Part shown: positions 1-11,610 of the stretch, piece after piece
Numbering within the stretch: the first letter of the stretch is position 1
How the letters are laid out: every line of letters begins with the position of its first letter
Assembly: GCA_028583405.1 (NCBI GenBank)
Contig: CM053243.1
Coordinates: forward strand, 37,944,281 to 38,008,280
Direction: 5' to 3'
Source of the DNA: Pogonophryne albipinna
Lineage: Eukaryota > Chordata > Actinopteri > Perciformes > Artedidraconidae
DNA: 64,000 nucleotides
Translations under genes and position numbers: made by a program
The notes under the pieces: model-generated
Database searches by the model: none
Told to the model about the DNA's origin: nothing
The model's input: the letters and a program-made list of their open reading frames with translations, nothing else

Positions 1-117
1 AGGAACTTTGTTTTTCCCATTTTTGAGGAACTTTGTTTTAATAACCCATTTTTTGAGGAACTTTGTTTTAATATCCCATTTTTTGAGGAACTATGTTTTA
101 ATAACCCATTTTTTGAG
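1..117. repeat. 30-bp tandem repeat
   Basis: About four head-to-tail copies of a unit starting AGGAACTTTGTTTTAATAAC and ending in CCATTTTTTG; the first copy is about 5 bp shorter. The array runs off the left edge of the window. The open frame across it reads the repeat and is not a gene. Confidence 0.9.
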
Positions 118-1741
118 GGAGAAGCTGCCCCTTCCCCTTCGTACCAAATGCCCTTGTTGGCTTACGCGTCGGAGGAGGACGAGCACGATGACTCAGCCGA
201 CAAGGACCATTTTTTAAACATATTTTGGTCTCCCTCCACTGTCATAAGAAGTTGTTATGGTGGACTGTTCCTAAAGGTTTAAAAGTGCTCTAAATCCCAG
301 CGACTGATGGATTTATATAAATGTTGGGGAACAGACAGTAGAAAAGAATGACAGTGGTTATGTTTCAAATGCTGTGTATAAGTTGATCTCTGAAGGTGAG
401 ATCAAAAGAGGGGTTAAAGCAAACAGATATTGTTCTAAACTGTATTAAAGTAAACAGGTATTATCTTGAACTGTATTGAAGTGAACATGTATTATTTGGG
501 ACTGTTTTAAAGTAATCCTATATATATAAACCTTCTTACCTACACTCAATGACCCAGGTACCCTGCCACACACACTTCCTCTCACCAGCACTAACACATA
601 CACTCACTGACCCAGATATCAGCACACACACACACACATACACTTCCCCCCCACCAGCACATGCACATGTTCTTATTCAAGGTTCTTCCTGGGGCCAGTA
701 TAATCTCAAGCACCAATATATCTGTGTACAATGTTTGATACCAATATCTGTGTACAATGTTTGATTGTTTGGGAAAGAATAGTTTGTGTGAAATCTTCCT
801 TGAGAAATTAAAGGAGTGAAGTTAGGTGGAAGATAAAAAGTGATTCTGACCTTGACTAGTTCCGAGGCTCTCACGCTTCACTTAGGAGTAAAATGGGATG
901 GAAGAGCCGACCCACATCTCCGCCCCAAATATGTCCATATATACTGTTGTTTATTCATGAAAAATGCCCCCTGTTTCTGACTGGCTGGTCCCGATACCTG
1001 TATCGCACGGCAGTGGAGCGGGGAGCCCGGAGTGCTCTGTTACAGGGCACTCTGTATTGTGTTTTTTACCATTAAAATCAGATTATTGTTATAACTTTTA
1101 TGCCGGTGTTTTGAACTCCTTCTCTTATTAAATCTGACCAGGCTCATCTAACGGACGGCGCGGAGCAGAGGTGGGCTTTAAGCCACCACTACTGTGTTTG
1201 TTCCAACAAGCTACAATACGTAACCCACCGTTCATGCAACAGGGCCTCTTTTCGACTTCCTGTTGAAAGGAAACCTATCTCCTCCCAGGATGATAGATTT
1301 GACTCTCTATTGCCCCTGAATGGAGGAGGGATGCTGCAAAGCTTGAGTGAGTAACCCAGTCTCAGTGTCCTGCCCCTCTACTCTGTCAGTTCACAGCTTT
1401 TGTGGGGCTTCCATTCCCCACAAAACTGTGTTCAGGGGACATGCCAGCAGCTGTGGAGCCAAAGCTAAGAAGCTGTAGTATTCTCTAGTGGCCTACTCCG
1501 CTGCCAAACCTTTCCATAAGAAGGGAGTTTTGGCATGGGGGCTGACACAGAAAAGGGCCGATTTTCTACTGAATACCTTGAACGCACCGCGGCACGCTCC
1601 AGTGGGGCCGCGGCTCTGTCCTAATGCCGTTCTTTGAAACGGCATTATGGTGAAAAGTGGAAATGTGGAGAGAGATGACTCTTACTCTGGGATAAATGCA
1701 ATCGTTTTCACTGAATGCATTTCTCACACACACATCACTCT
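118..1741. other. no gene seen; simple repeats
   Basis: I see no supported gene here. It holds about three imperfect copies of a roughly 37-bp unit (408-515, each around a core like AAACAGGTATTATCTTGAAC), a CA-rich stretch (560-670), a near-duplicated 25-bp phrase (ATATCTGTGTACAATGTTTGAT, twice at 718-764), and a short hairpin with AATGCCGTT/AACGGCATT arms (about 1623-1647). The stretch around 1060-1140 is rich in ATTAAA-like signals and could be the end of an old LTR, but I could not find matching ends. Confidence 0.5.
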
Positions 1742-2209
1742 CTCTTGAACAGTGGTGAGCCGTGACTTTTATACCTAGGCCCTCTGACCATCTATGCCTC
1801 TGACCCCCACCACTTCCCTCGAGTTATTACGTCACAGTGTATACTTCAGCGGAATATCAAAACAATGGCCCGGGGTGCAAAACGCATCAATGAAAGCGAA
1901 CCTCTACCACACAAAACAACACCTGTAAATAACCCTATTTGTGTTCTTTGAAATTGAAAAGGATATTGCATTGTGTTTGTTACTTTCGTTGCAGTTCTAT
2001 GTCTTAAGTGTAATTTGGCATGCTTTTATTTTGAAGGCGAGTTAACGCTATTGACAGGAAGTTGTTGTTGTTGTTATGGAAACAAGAAAAGTTTCACAGC
2101 GGGCGGAACTTGTCATAAAGTCCGCGATAATAACACCCACCCATTTAGAGGGAAGATATGATTGGTCAATTGTACTGTCATTTGACATTACTCTCTCGTT
2201 CAGTTACTA

Positions 2210-2439
2210 TAGATGAGAGTAACACCTACGTCACTTCCGGGCGAAAATTACGGCTCCGCCCACTTTTGGGGGAAAACAAAGCTGTCAGTTGAACGGCGGT
2301 TAATGCAAATTCTGAAGTTTTTGCCAATCCGATCAGAAAATTAAGAAAACCGGAGATTTTTGGATCTTCAAAGAGCCCGATTACAATGGCCAGACAGGCG
2401 AACTATTACATTAAATCATTGGAAAACGACGATCGGGCT
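2210..2439 (+). repeat. left 230-bp terminal inverted repeat
   Basis: Pairs with 7658-7887 in inverted orientation over the whole 230 bp with scattered mismatches. The ATG of the YqaJ-like gene (2386) lies inside this repeat, so its first 18 codons are terminal-repeat sequence. The stretch upstream of the ATG would have to hold the promoter. Confidence 0.9.
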
Positions 2440-4865
2440 CGATATATGATTAAATTAAAAGCAGTAGGCGATCAATGTCCATTCAGTCTGCCGGTGGACG
2501 AGTGGACAAATGATCCGACTCAATGGCCTGAGGTGTCATATCCTGACATCTATAACTACCTCATTGAATCTCCAGGTAGTTTGTATAGGACGTCATCAAG
2601 ACACATTATTTATCCGTTTTAATAGTCTGTCCAATTTGCGTTACTGTGTAAACTATAAATATGTGTTATACAATAACGTGTTAAATAGGGGGTTTACCAA
2701 GCTAATTAATGATAGCATCTAGTTATAGGTAGGGTTGATAATTGACGATTTTTTGTTATAGCCTATCTTTATAATCTCAGTAAATATACCACAACACAGT
2801 ACGACAATATTTTAACATACACAGTTCATCACAATAGCAAAATTCAGTCTTTATTAATTAACTTTCTGGATTGCCCATGGTTGTACTACTAATGTTTTTA
2901 AAATGTTTTTAGAGATTTGTGTCTGCTAACTTGTCCTCTAGGGATTTACACAGCAAGTTCAATGAAGAACTTCAGGTCTCTGGAAGCACATACCTTTTTT
3001 ACCAGTGGCTGGGTGGATGTGGTTCTTCACCACAAACCCTGTGCTGACACAACAGTCTTCAAGACCCATGTAAAGCCATCATGGAGAGTTACAGATAAAC
3101 CCCACAACACCTGGGTTGCTGTTAACAAGACTGGAGAGGTCACAGCTGCTCACTGTGATTGCATGGCAGGGTAAGCTGACTGCATAACACTAATAGTACA
3201 GTCACAATGCCACCTATGTAATCCTTCAGAAGGGAATAAATGCTTTTGTTATTTGGTGAAAAAGTATTTATTTAAAAAATATATGTTTCACTCTAGACTA
3301 GGAGAAAGTTGTTCCCATGTCGAAGCCCTGCTTTTTAAGTTGGAGGCATCAGTTCGCCTTGGATATACAAGTGTGGCACCAACCAGCATCGCCTGTGCCT
3401 GGAATAAAGTCTGCACGAAAAAAGTTGAGGCAGACATGGTCATCAATATAGACTTCTATGGAGACAAAGCCAAAAAAAGGGACACGGGAACAAACTGCAG
3501 GGTCATTCCAATGGCGAATGAAGAAAATAAACAACAGTTCTTGGAAATGCTGTCTGCCTCAGGAGAACTGCCTGTTGGTCTGAGCACTTTCAAGGCTTTT
3601 GCAGACCCTTTCAAACCAAAGCCTTGGTACCAACATCTGTCAGAATTTTCAGATGATCAGGTACAGGCAATAGAGGCAGAGACAAAAGACCAGGCAGAAT
3701 GTTCATCTTGGCACCAGCAGAGGGTTGGGAGGGTGACAGGTACATCAGCACACAGAGTTATCCACACATCTCTTGAGAAACCATCAAAATCACTGCTGAG
3801 GGATATTGTGCAGAAAGAGTCACGCAAAAATCCGCTGAACACACCAGGCATCATTTGGGGTAGGGAACACGAAAAGGATGCAATTGAGACATACAAGTAT
3901 GCACTGGGCCTTACAACTGCATATACAGCACCCACTTTAATTAACATCTCCAGTGACATATATAAACCCCACACAAGCATCAGTATTCAACGGGCAGGCT
4001 TCCGAGTGTGCAGAGAGAAGCCCTACATTGGTGTAAGCTGTGATGCTTATGTACACTGCGTTTGCTGTGGAAAGGGGGTGGTTGAGGTAAAGTGCCCCTT
4101 GAAGTGGAATAGTGATTTGTCAGCTGATCACTGGCCAGCAGACAAGAGAGGACATCTGGACACTTAGTTGTCGCTGAGGACCAACCACAGCTACTACACC
4201 CAGGTAATACAATAAATAACAACTCATAAGGAATTGTATTATCTGTGTTTTGTTAATTGCAGGTAAGTAGTTGGAGTCTATGCTGTACTTTTTCTTCCTC
4301 TTTTTTTTACAGGTGCAGATGCAGATGTTTGTGTGCAAAACAACCTATGCAGACTTCATCACCTGGACGCCAAAGCAAACCGTTATCTTCCGTGTCCAAC
4401 AAGATGAAGATTTTCAGTGTCAGGCAGTGGACACCATTAGCCGTTTTTGGGCCAGGCACATCTACCCACAGCTGGCGGGAACCACAATCCCAGATACAGA
4501 GCTGGAGCTTCAGGTATAAAACATTTTCCTTAGAGACTGCAAATACACGGTCTGTTATATCTTTATACTATGTAATACATGGCACACAAATATTATGAAA
4601 CAATACAAATAATCACAAATTATGTATAACAATTTCAGGAGTCAACAGACAGTGCTGTGTCAGACACAGAACAGGAGCTTCAGGTAAAACACAAAACCTA
4701 AACAATTATTTATAATTATAGTTCATTAACATTTGCGAGCATTTGTTGTTAGGTGGCTGTTAGGTTAATACTAGCTAAGACAATTCCTAATACATAGTTT
4801 ATTTACATTTACAGAATAATTACGTGGAGTCAACTGTCATTCCTGGAAGGAGAGCAGAGCAGTAA
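2386..4865 (+). pseudogene. SWIM/YqaJ nuclease-like transposon gene, one stop codon
   Basis: Six exons can be traced: 2386-2575, 2942-3170, 3297-4203, 4313-4513, 4639-4683, 4815-4865. All junctions have GT..AG and compatible phases, giving 541 codons. A SWIM-type zinc motif spans the exon 2/3 junction (C135-x-C137 and C145-x-H147). The YqaJ/lambda-exonuclease-like PD-(D/E)XK core is in exon 3: WGREHE at 327-332, GVSCDA with D389, and VEVKCP with E403 and K405. The nuclease residues therefore look intact. Codon 430 is TAG (4165-4167), after the last nuclease motif; the frame continues past it to a GT donor and the later exons fit, so I read it as a premature stop that removes about 110 residues. 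In related elements this protein accompanies the transposase; its role in transposition is not established to my knowledge. The ATG lies in the terminal repeat. A truncated but active product cannot be ruled out. Confidence 0.8.
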
Positions 4866-4969
4866 GGTAGATTTAAAAAGCTGAAGGATAGTCATTGAAG
4901 AGTTGTTCTTTTGCTGCCATGGCCCAAACTAAGTGACTCAAAGAGAAAAGACAGCAGGACTGATTTGAC

Positions 4970-7551
4970 CTATACATCCCCCTGTCTGTTTTTATTGAAC
5001 ACAATGCTACCTGACATGTTGACCAAGGCGGCACAGGTATGTACTATCTTGTCAATGGTGGCTACATCCCTGTTCTCCATCTCGTCCCGCAGGGTCTTTA
5101 CGAAGCAAACAGGGAGCGGCCCATCCAGGATGTGGAATCTTCGCTTCAGCACACCGATCACCCGTTCTGTTCACCCATCAGTTGTTTTAAAATATTTTCA
5201 AGTATAAAACTTCACATTTTACCATTGTTCTCAGTAATTGTTTAAGTGCTTTGTTTGCACTGCTATACAATTTGCTACAGTCCGTTAGTGCTGTTTTTTA
5301 TATAACTTAATTTAGTAAAAGAGTTAATTTATTTTCCATCATATTGATATGTGCAATAGTTTACCAGTCTGTGGGTAATGAATGTATACTTACCAATATG
5401 AATCCGAAATTTTGATTTCATTCTTGACTCTTCAACGTCTTTGCCTGGGAGTTGTTTCCTGCCGAGAGTGAAGGCTGGGGTTTCGAGACTGGCACCAAGT
5501 AAGGCAAACTCATCTTTCAGAGTAAAACCCCGATCAGCCAAGATCTAAAACAAGTAATGCATAAGATGTAGGCCTTTTGCTTTTAATGTTTGCAGTCAAA
5601 CAGTAAATAACAACACTTGTCCATAATGATTACCAAAAAAATGCATGTGATGAACTGTTAGTGTAGAATATGTGCACTTTATGTAAGATGAAACATTACC
5701 TGGTCCCCAGGATGGTGGTAGAGGGGTGAAATAAAGCCAGATTCCCTAACTATCTTGACATCTGATGCTCTTCCTCCCCAACCTTTGGACAAGAAGGTGA
5801 TGTTTCCTGCAGGACTACACACTATGAAATATTTGACTGTAGTCCACTTCTTATAATTAGAGTATGATTTTGCCCTGTTGAAAAGAAGAAACAAAAACAC
5901 GGTTAGATGAACAGGACTCATTTTCAAGTTTAAGATTTCAAACCTTTAATGGACCTTTATTTGTTTTCAATAATACATTTAATATTTGATATGATGCATG
6001 CAGCGGCTGGGTACAATGAGCATCCCTCTATCTGAGCATACATTTAAAAAACAAGACCTGTAAATTATCAAACTCATTCGTATTACTTATTCAGACCTGT
6101 GTACACTACGAACACTGTCAAAGCTACCTGGCTAAACCATAAATATTGGCACCTTTACCTGGCTTTAAGGGCTTTTGGATGTTCAATTCTGATCTCGAAG
6201 CAATCTATAATTGATGTGAGGCGCGGAAAGTTGGCCTTCATCACTGGTGGTATGGTTTGGGTGATGCACTCCCTGTCAGGCCAGTGAATGAGGAAAGTGA
6301 TTTTCGCATACAAAAGATTCAGCCAACGTTGGAATATGTGGCGGACTGTGGGTTCTGGTTTGTGTAGTATTTGGCTCAGCAAAGCAATCGATGGATTTTG
6401 GCGTAGCTTGAGCAAGCAAAGGAAGAGCTGGTCCTGGGTAGACAATCTAAAACCTTTTGGTGTTGATTTGATGAACTGAACTAAATATCGGTGAAGACAG
6501 TCAAAAACTGACCAGCTGAGCCCAGTCATGGCCCTGCATGCACTGTCGTTTCCTTTAATAGCATGAACAGACAAACGCTCCTTAGACCAGTTCTGGAGTT
6601 CTCTTCTTGCCTCATCTCTTTCTCTTCTTGCCTCATCTCTTTCTCTCCTGAGATTGGCAACCTCTATGGCAATGGAAACCTGCTGCCTATGTAATACTGG
6701 CGTGTCACTCAGTTCATAATCATCAGAGGGCTGAGGAAGTGAATCCTCAGTGAAAGGGGCTTCAGGATAAACTGTATCAAAATCTTCAGGGGTTTCATTA
6801 GGAGAAGCCTCTGTAGGTGGCTTTATTCGCTGCCTTTTTGCTGGCAGGACCTCATGCTGAGAAACAGCATCTCTCCTTTGGTATCGCTTTAGCCTCTTTG
6901 AGCCTTCTGACGATGGTCGTTGTGGGAATATGGATGGAACATAATCTGGATGCTCGCCGTCATTCACATGGTATCCTTAAACCATGAAGGTAGGTGTTAG
7001 TCAAATACAGAGACAAACTTGACAGTTTTTTGGTTAAGTTCACTGCGCCTATAAAATATGTAGATCATAAAATAATTACCATAATGACTGTTTTGATAAT
7101 AACCCGCCCCCCCCATTTCGCTCAATATTCACCAATTTTTAAATGAATTGATAAGTTTGCTTCAGTCTGAGCCAAATGAGCTGTTCTCTAATGTCACCCT
7201 GTGTGTACAGGCAGCAGGCTAATTTCCTTGGTTTGTCCGTTTTTTATATTTCAATGCAGCATCTACTTCCACTTCTTAAACTTTTAACATTACATCTATT
7301 TACTTCAACGATTGATATTAGCCTCGTTAGCATCATCATTTACCTGTGATGAAGTGTTTACCACAGACGTACACGTATTGACTGGCCGGGTCCCATTGAT
7401 TGTGATTTTCGTCCTCTCTGTGAATAGCCTGAAGCCACAGAGCTCTTCTTTTACTGTCCCTTTTTCTTAGAGGAAGTACAGAAAAACGTAACTCCGGGTT
7501 TTTTTTTATGTTTGAGGTGCAATACACGACACAGCAGCTTTTTGGCATCAT
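4970..7551 (-). CDS. THAP-DDE transposase, five exons, intact frame
   Basis: Exons on the minus strand, 5' to 3': 7344-7551, 6159-6975, 5700-5874, 5394-5544, 4970-5166. Lengths total 1,548 nt, phases agree at each junction, and no internal stop was seen, giving 515 residues. Residues 1-85 form a THAP finger: C6/C7 and C11, then C63-x2-H66, then YVPSIFP at about 81-87. Residues about 174-202 are a charged coiled coil with a duplicated RRERDEA unit. Residues about 218-295 resemble the HTH_Tnp_4 domain. The DDE_Tnp_4-like catalytic residues are D327 (IIDC), D404 (LADRGF) and E451 (ERVIGVLKRRF). E451 is split across the intron between exons 4 and 5, which supports the splice model. It would bind the element ends and catalyse cut-and-paste movement in the nucleus. 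The start is the first of two tandem ATGs. The last exon could be spliced further, but a stop closes it at 4970. Confidence 0.85.
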
Positions 7552-7657
7552 AAAACAATTCTTTTCCGCCTCGCTCGTGAGAGTAAAACAGCTGGCGAAA
7601 TGACAGCCCCGCCTGCTGCTTTGAATTCTTTTAATTTAACCAGCTTTTAATTTAACC

Positions 7658-7887
7658 AGCCCGATCGTCGTTTTCCAATGATTTAATGCAATAGTTTGCC
7701 TGTCTGGTCATTGTAATCGGGCTCTTTGAAGATCCAAAAATCTCCGGTTTTCTTAAATTTCTGATCGGATTGGCAAAAACTTCAGAATTTGTATTGACCG
7801 CCGTTCAACTGACAGCGTTGTTTTCCCCCAAAAGTGGGCGGAGCCGTTATTTTTGCCCGGAAGTGACGCATTTGTTACTCTCATCTA
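7658..7887 (-). repeat. right 230-bp terminal inverted repeat
   Basis: Inverted counterpart of 2210-2439. It also contains an antisense copy of the first 18 codons of the YqaJ-like gene, starting with an ATG on the minus strand, about 180 bp upstream of the THAP exon. The copy differs at a few codons. Confidence 0.88.
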
Positions 7888-8467
7888 TAGCGGGGCCCTC
7901 TGTGAATTCATAGCTGGACCGCCTGGACGTCCAACAGCTCCTCTCTTCACAACTCGCAGAGACGAGCTTCTTTCATTTAACCCTTCACATTCCAACAGAA
8001 ACTGAATAGGCAGATTCGAAGGATTTATTTCTTTGGAAATGTTATTTTAAATACAATTAAATCAAGTTATTTTTGGTAAAACTAATGAAAAATATAACAA
8101 AAAAAATATATAAAAAAAATAAATATATATTTTTAATGTTTTTAAATATTATTTTGTAGAATATCTTAGGCCCTCACAGAGGGCCTAGAGGGCCCTGATG
8201 GCTCGCCACTGCTCTTGAACCCGCACAGTGTTTTGACAGCACTTCGGTTTATTCCACTCACGTGCACGCGCCCACCTGCTGGCTCCTATACTGGAGTTTA
8301 CAGAGGGGGCGGGGAGTGTGGGACAGTGTTATTTCCTCTGGGGATGAGCAAGAAGCAGCCACGCTGCGACTACTCCTCACCCACGTAACCAAGGAGATCG
8401 ATCCAAAGAGCCCTTCCGTAAACACGGGGGCTCCCGGCCCGGGAGATCAACAACGGTCCTTTTTTCA

Positions 8468-8892
8468 CCATACTTGCCAACCCTCCCGATTTTCGCGGGA
8501 GACTCCCGATTTCATAGCCCTCTCCCCCTGTTTCCTCCCGGGGTCATATTTCTCCCGCATTTCTCCCGATTTCTGACAAAGTCAGATTTACACACGACTG
8601 TTTCCACTCGGACTTTATTACAGCTACACCATTATTTGGTTTCCATGGTAGCGCGTCTCTTTAATAGCGTGCGCAACTCGATAGTCACAGAAGAACAGAA
8701 CAAGAATGGACAACTCGACCCTCTGTTCACTCCTTTCCTGGTCCAGCCCCCAGATATGCTCCATCAAGAGGATGGTGCTCCAGGCCGCAAGGCATTGCAC
8801 TCAGAACTACAATAAGCACGTTAATGTTAATCTAACAGCTCCGTTGATCGACTAGCACCCCCCCCCACTAGGTCTCAAGGTTGGCAAGTATG
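8468..8892. mobile_element. short TIR element (TACTTGCCAACC ends)
   Basis: The left end CCATACTTGCCAACC is matched in inverted orientation by GGTTGGCAAGTATGG at the right end. The left subterminal region is rich in repeats of CTCCCGATTT/CTCCCG. I could not find a clean target duplication, and no transposase is present, so it is a non-autonomous element of uncertain class. Confidence 0.5.
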
Positions 8893-9394
8893 GATATCAC
8901 ACGGCAGACAACGGCGGCGGCCACGATCAAACTACAAATAATCGCTCTGATCTGGTGAGGTGGGGGCATCTCCAGCAATGAGCGAGATGCCCAACACACC
9001 CGCAGTCGCCTTGTCACGCGGTGGCGTGGCAGAGCTGTTTTCAGCTCCCTGCCCAGCCTGCTGCCCGCTGGGAGCAGCTGCGCTCCGCAGCCATGGTCAT
9101 CACCTAGGGCGGTGGACCTCCATGGACCGGACCCGGAAGTGCCCGACAACGGCAAACGGAGCCATCCGCCCCGCTGGAATTGGGACGTTAATGGCACCGC
9201 CTCGGCCATATCCTGGTCCCCCAAACACTCTAAGCAGAGGTGGTGCAGACCGGCGCCCGCGATCAAACCAGGGCAGGTGCATGGCCGAGCTTCCAGTAAT
9301 GGTGAGTCCATTTTTCCTTCTAATCTTCTAATCTTCGTTCGTTTAACTCTTCGGTTGTCAGCTCGTCTGAAGAGAAAAAGGATAGTGGGCGGCG
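8893..9394. other. GC-rich stretch, no gene recognised
   Basis: CpG-rich DNA with overlapping open frames on both strands but no domain or splice pattern I recognise. It directly precedes the truncated LINE and could be its insertion site or leader from another element. Confidence 0.4.
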
Positions 9395-11111
9395 GGTGTA
9401 GCCCTAGATCCTAAAAAGCCGGCTGGTCCGGACAACGTAGAGCCTTTCTTTTTAAAGATAGCTGCAGATTTTATTGCTCCACCTCTTACTACTCTTTTTA
9501 ACCTCTCTCTCAGCACGAACAAAATCCCAAAAGTATGGAAGTCAGTTTATGTCCTGCCACTACTAAAAGGAGGGGAGGCCACCTTATTAAACAATTATAG
9601 AACCATCTCTAAAATGTCAGTTCTGGCTAAGGTTCTTGAACGCCTAGTGAGTGAACAAGTAAAGGTGTTTTTATGTACAAATGACATCCTGTCTAAACAT
9701 CAGTCAGGCTTCAGAAAGCAACATAGCACCATCACTGCCACAATGAAAGTGGTAAATGATATTACGAGTATTTTAGATAATAAGCAGAGTTGTGCAGCTC
9801 TATTTGTTGACCTATCCAAAGCTTTTGATACCGTCGATCATCGCATTTTGAAGCAGAGGCTGGTCAGTATTGGCATATCCAGCCATGCAGTGGGGTGGTT
9901 TGTGAACTACCTCTCTGAAAGGTCCCAATGTGTTCAGTTTGATGGGCTGTCTTCTGAGTGGTTAAACATCACTAATGGTGTACCACAAGGTTCAGTTTTA
10001 GGTCCGCTATTATGCTCTATCTATATTAATAGTTTAGGTGAAAATGTCGAAGGAGCAACCTTACATTTTTATGCGGACGATACCGTTATGTACTGTGCAG
10101 GTCCCTCGATTAACGAGGCTGTTGTTAAATTACAGGCTGTTTTTAACATTATTCAGGCTCAGCTCTCTGAGCTTAAGCTTCTTTTAAATGTGGATAAAAC
10201 CAAGGTAATGCTCTTTTCTAAAGCTAAAGATAAAAATACACCGGAGACTGCTTTGGATATTGTAACTACGCAAGGAATACAACTTGAAGTGGTTACCTGT
10301 TACATATACCTGGGTATCTGGCTTGATGATTGTCTCACTTTTAAATTTCATGTAAATAACCTGCTTAAAAAGCTGAGGGTTAGACTAGGTTTCTTTTACA
10401 GAAATAAGTCCTGTTTCTCGCTTGAGGCCAGGAAAAGGCTAGTCACTGTGACCTTTTTACCTGTGCTGGACTATGGTGATTTGTTATATATGAATGCACC
10501 TGCCAATTACCTGAGCAAGTTAGTTGCTGCGTATCACAGTGCACGGAGATTTTTGACAAATTGTAAAGCACTTACGCATCACTGTACCCTGTATACCAAG
10601 GCGGTTTTGCCATCACTTACTGTACGGAGGCTCAGTCACTGGTACTTTTTCATTTACAAAGCCATGTTGGATAAACTACCATCTTATATCTGCTCCCTGA
10701 TCTCTCTGCGAATTGAAAGTACTTATTGCCTGAGATCGCATGCTATGGTTTTATTAAATGTGCCAAGTGCTAGGACTGTCTTAGGGAAGAAAGCTTTTAG
10801 ATGTGCAGCTCCACTAACATGGAACAGTCTGCAAAAAGAATGGAAAATTACCAATCTGGTACCACTACATGTTTTTAAAGCTCGGTTGGATGCTACACAA
10901 TCAGATGCTGTTGGTACCTGTCCATGTGGTTAAATATGTAAATTGTAATCCCTGTACATTTTGCTGTATGATGTCCTTTTGTTGTTCTGTTGTTTATGTT
11001 TTTATGTCTTCTTGTGGAACCTACTGCTGCAGGTCTCCCTTGAAAAAGAGATCATTGATCTCAATGGGATTTTACCTGGATAAATAAAGGTTTTGAATTG
11101 AATTGAATTGA
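9395..11111 (+). mobile_element. 5'-truncated non-LTR retrotransposon (LINE)
   Basis: The reading frame is open from about 9386 to 10933 and encodes the 3' part of a LINE reverse transcriptase. Visible motifs are FVDLSKAFDTVDH, GVPQGSVLGP and the catalytic FYADDT. Upstream, AGPDNV and a PLLKGG/NYRTISK block are typical of the palm start. The frame is closed by TAG just upstream of 9386, with no endonuclease domain, so the 5' half is missing. After the stop comes a 3' UTR, AATAAA at about 11083, and a short GAATT-type tail repeat (11094-11111). It belongs to the Jockey/CR1/L2-like group by motif style; the clade is not certain. The long clean frame suggests a fairly young insertion. A reversed piece of the same 3' end is at 38,665-38,752. 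Confidence 0.85.
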
Positions 11112-11298
11112 TATACTGTGGGCCTGCGCGCACATTCAGGTAGGCTCGCCCCGATTGGCCGGCTACGTTTACGTAAACTCAGTAGGTGAAAGCACGCACA
11201 GCATGATAGAGAGTAGTACCCATAGAGTCCAGTAGAGGGCGGAGCCTGTGTGAAATATAACTGTGATTTCTGAATGAAAGCGTTTCTTTTTTTCTGTA

Positions 11299-11610
11299 GA
11301 AACCGTAACTCGGGACTTATTTGTTGTTTGAGCAGTGGTGGAGGTGGGGGGTGGCTGGGAGTGGCCGTGGCCACGGCCACCCCAAACACCCTCAACCACA
11401 CCCACATCACAGCTGTCCGTAGCCGCTGTCACTAGTTTTCCCCGTAGCCGGGAGGAAGTAAAGAAACCGTAACTCGGGACTTATTTGTTGTTTGAGCAGT
11501 GGCGGAGGTGGGGGGTGGCTGGGAGTGGCCACGGCCACCCCAAACACCCTCAACCACACCCACATCACAGCTGTCCGTAGCCGCTGTCACTAGTTTCCCC
11601 CGTAGCCGGG
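11299..11610. repeat. tandem duplication of a hAT end plus its flank
   Basis: Two copies (11299-11452 and 11463-11610) both run GAAACCGTAACTCGGGACTT, then TGTTTGAG and CAGTGG, to CCCCGTAGCCGGG. The second copy contains the true left end of the 11,497-17,282 element. The first copy carries the end and the target flank, so it arose by local duplication after insertion. Confidence 0.85.
11463..11496 (-). pseudogene. relic THAP exon, half one (other half 17283-17345)
   Basis: If the hAT element is removed, 11463-11496 joins 17283-17345. On the minus strand this closely resembles the start of the THAP exon at 7344-7551: an ATG, then a CTSN-like phrase followed by decayed codons and two stops. It is a small remnant of a second THAP transposase copy, used as a target by the hAT element. 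Confidence 0.55.

Larger units (their letters stand above)
2210..7887. mobile_element. ISL2EU-like DNA transposon with two convergent genes
   Basis: A 5,678-bp element bounded by 230-bp inverted repeats that start TAGATGAGAG, with a TA dinucleotide on each side (2208-2209, 7888-7889) that could be a 2-bp target duplication. It encodes a SWIM/YqaJ nuclease-like protein on the plus strand (2386-4865, one premature stop) and a THAP plus DDE transposase on the minus strand (4970-7551, open throughout). That gene pair matches what I know of the ISL2EU group of eukaryotic elements related to PIF/Harbinger and bacterial IS5-type transposons. The genes converge, with their stop codons about 100 bp apart. 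It sits inside an older hAT element. Family name is from the gene content; a database match would settle it. Confidence 0.85.
1750..8211. mobile_element. hAT-type DNA transposon (host of a nested element)
   Basis: The left end reads CAGTGGTGAGCC and the right end reads GGCTCGCCACTG, an inverted pair typical of hAT elements. Both ends are followed by the same 8-bp direct repeat CTCTTGAA (1742-1749 and 8212-8219), which is the target duplication length known for hAT. Only about 460 bp on the left and 320 bp on the right belong to this element; the middle is a later insertion (2210-7887). No transposase of its own is left. A reversed copy of its left end lies near 58,560-58,758, so this is a repeated family. 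Confidence 0.85.

Noticed and set aside
1..217. CRISPR-like array or repeat protein at the left edge
   Set aside because: Units are directly adjacent with no spacers, and the sequence is vertebrate.
8262..8815. Open frames of 104 and 113 residues
   Set aside because: They read through TIR-element terminal sequence and CTCCCG repeats; no protein features.
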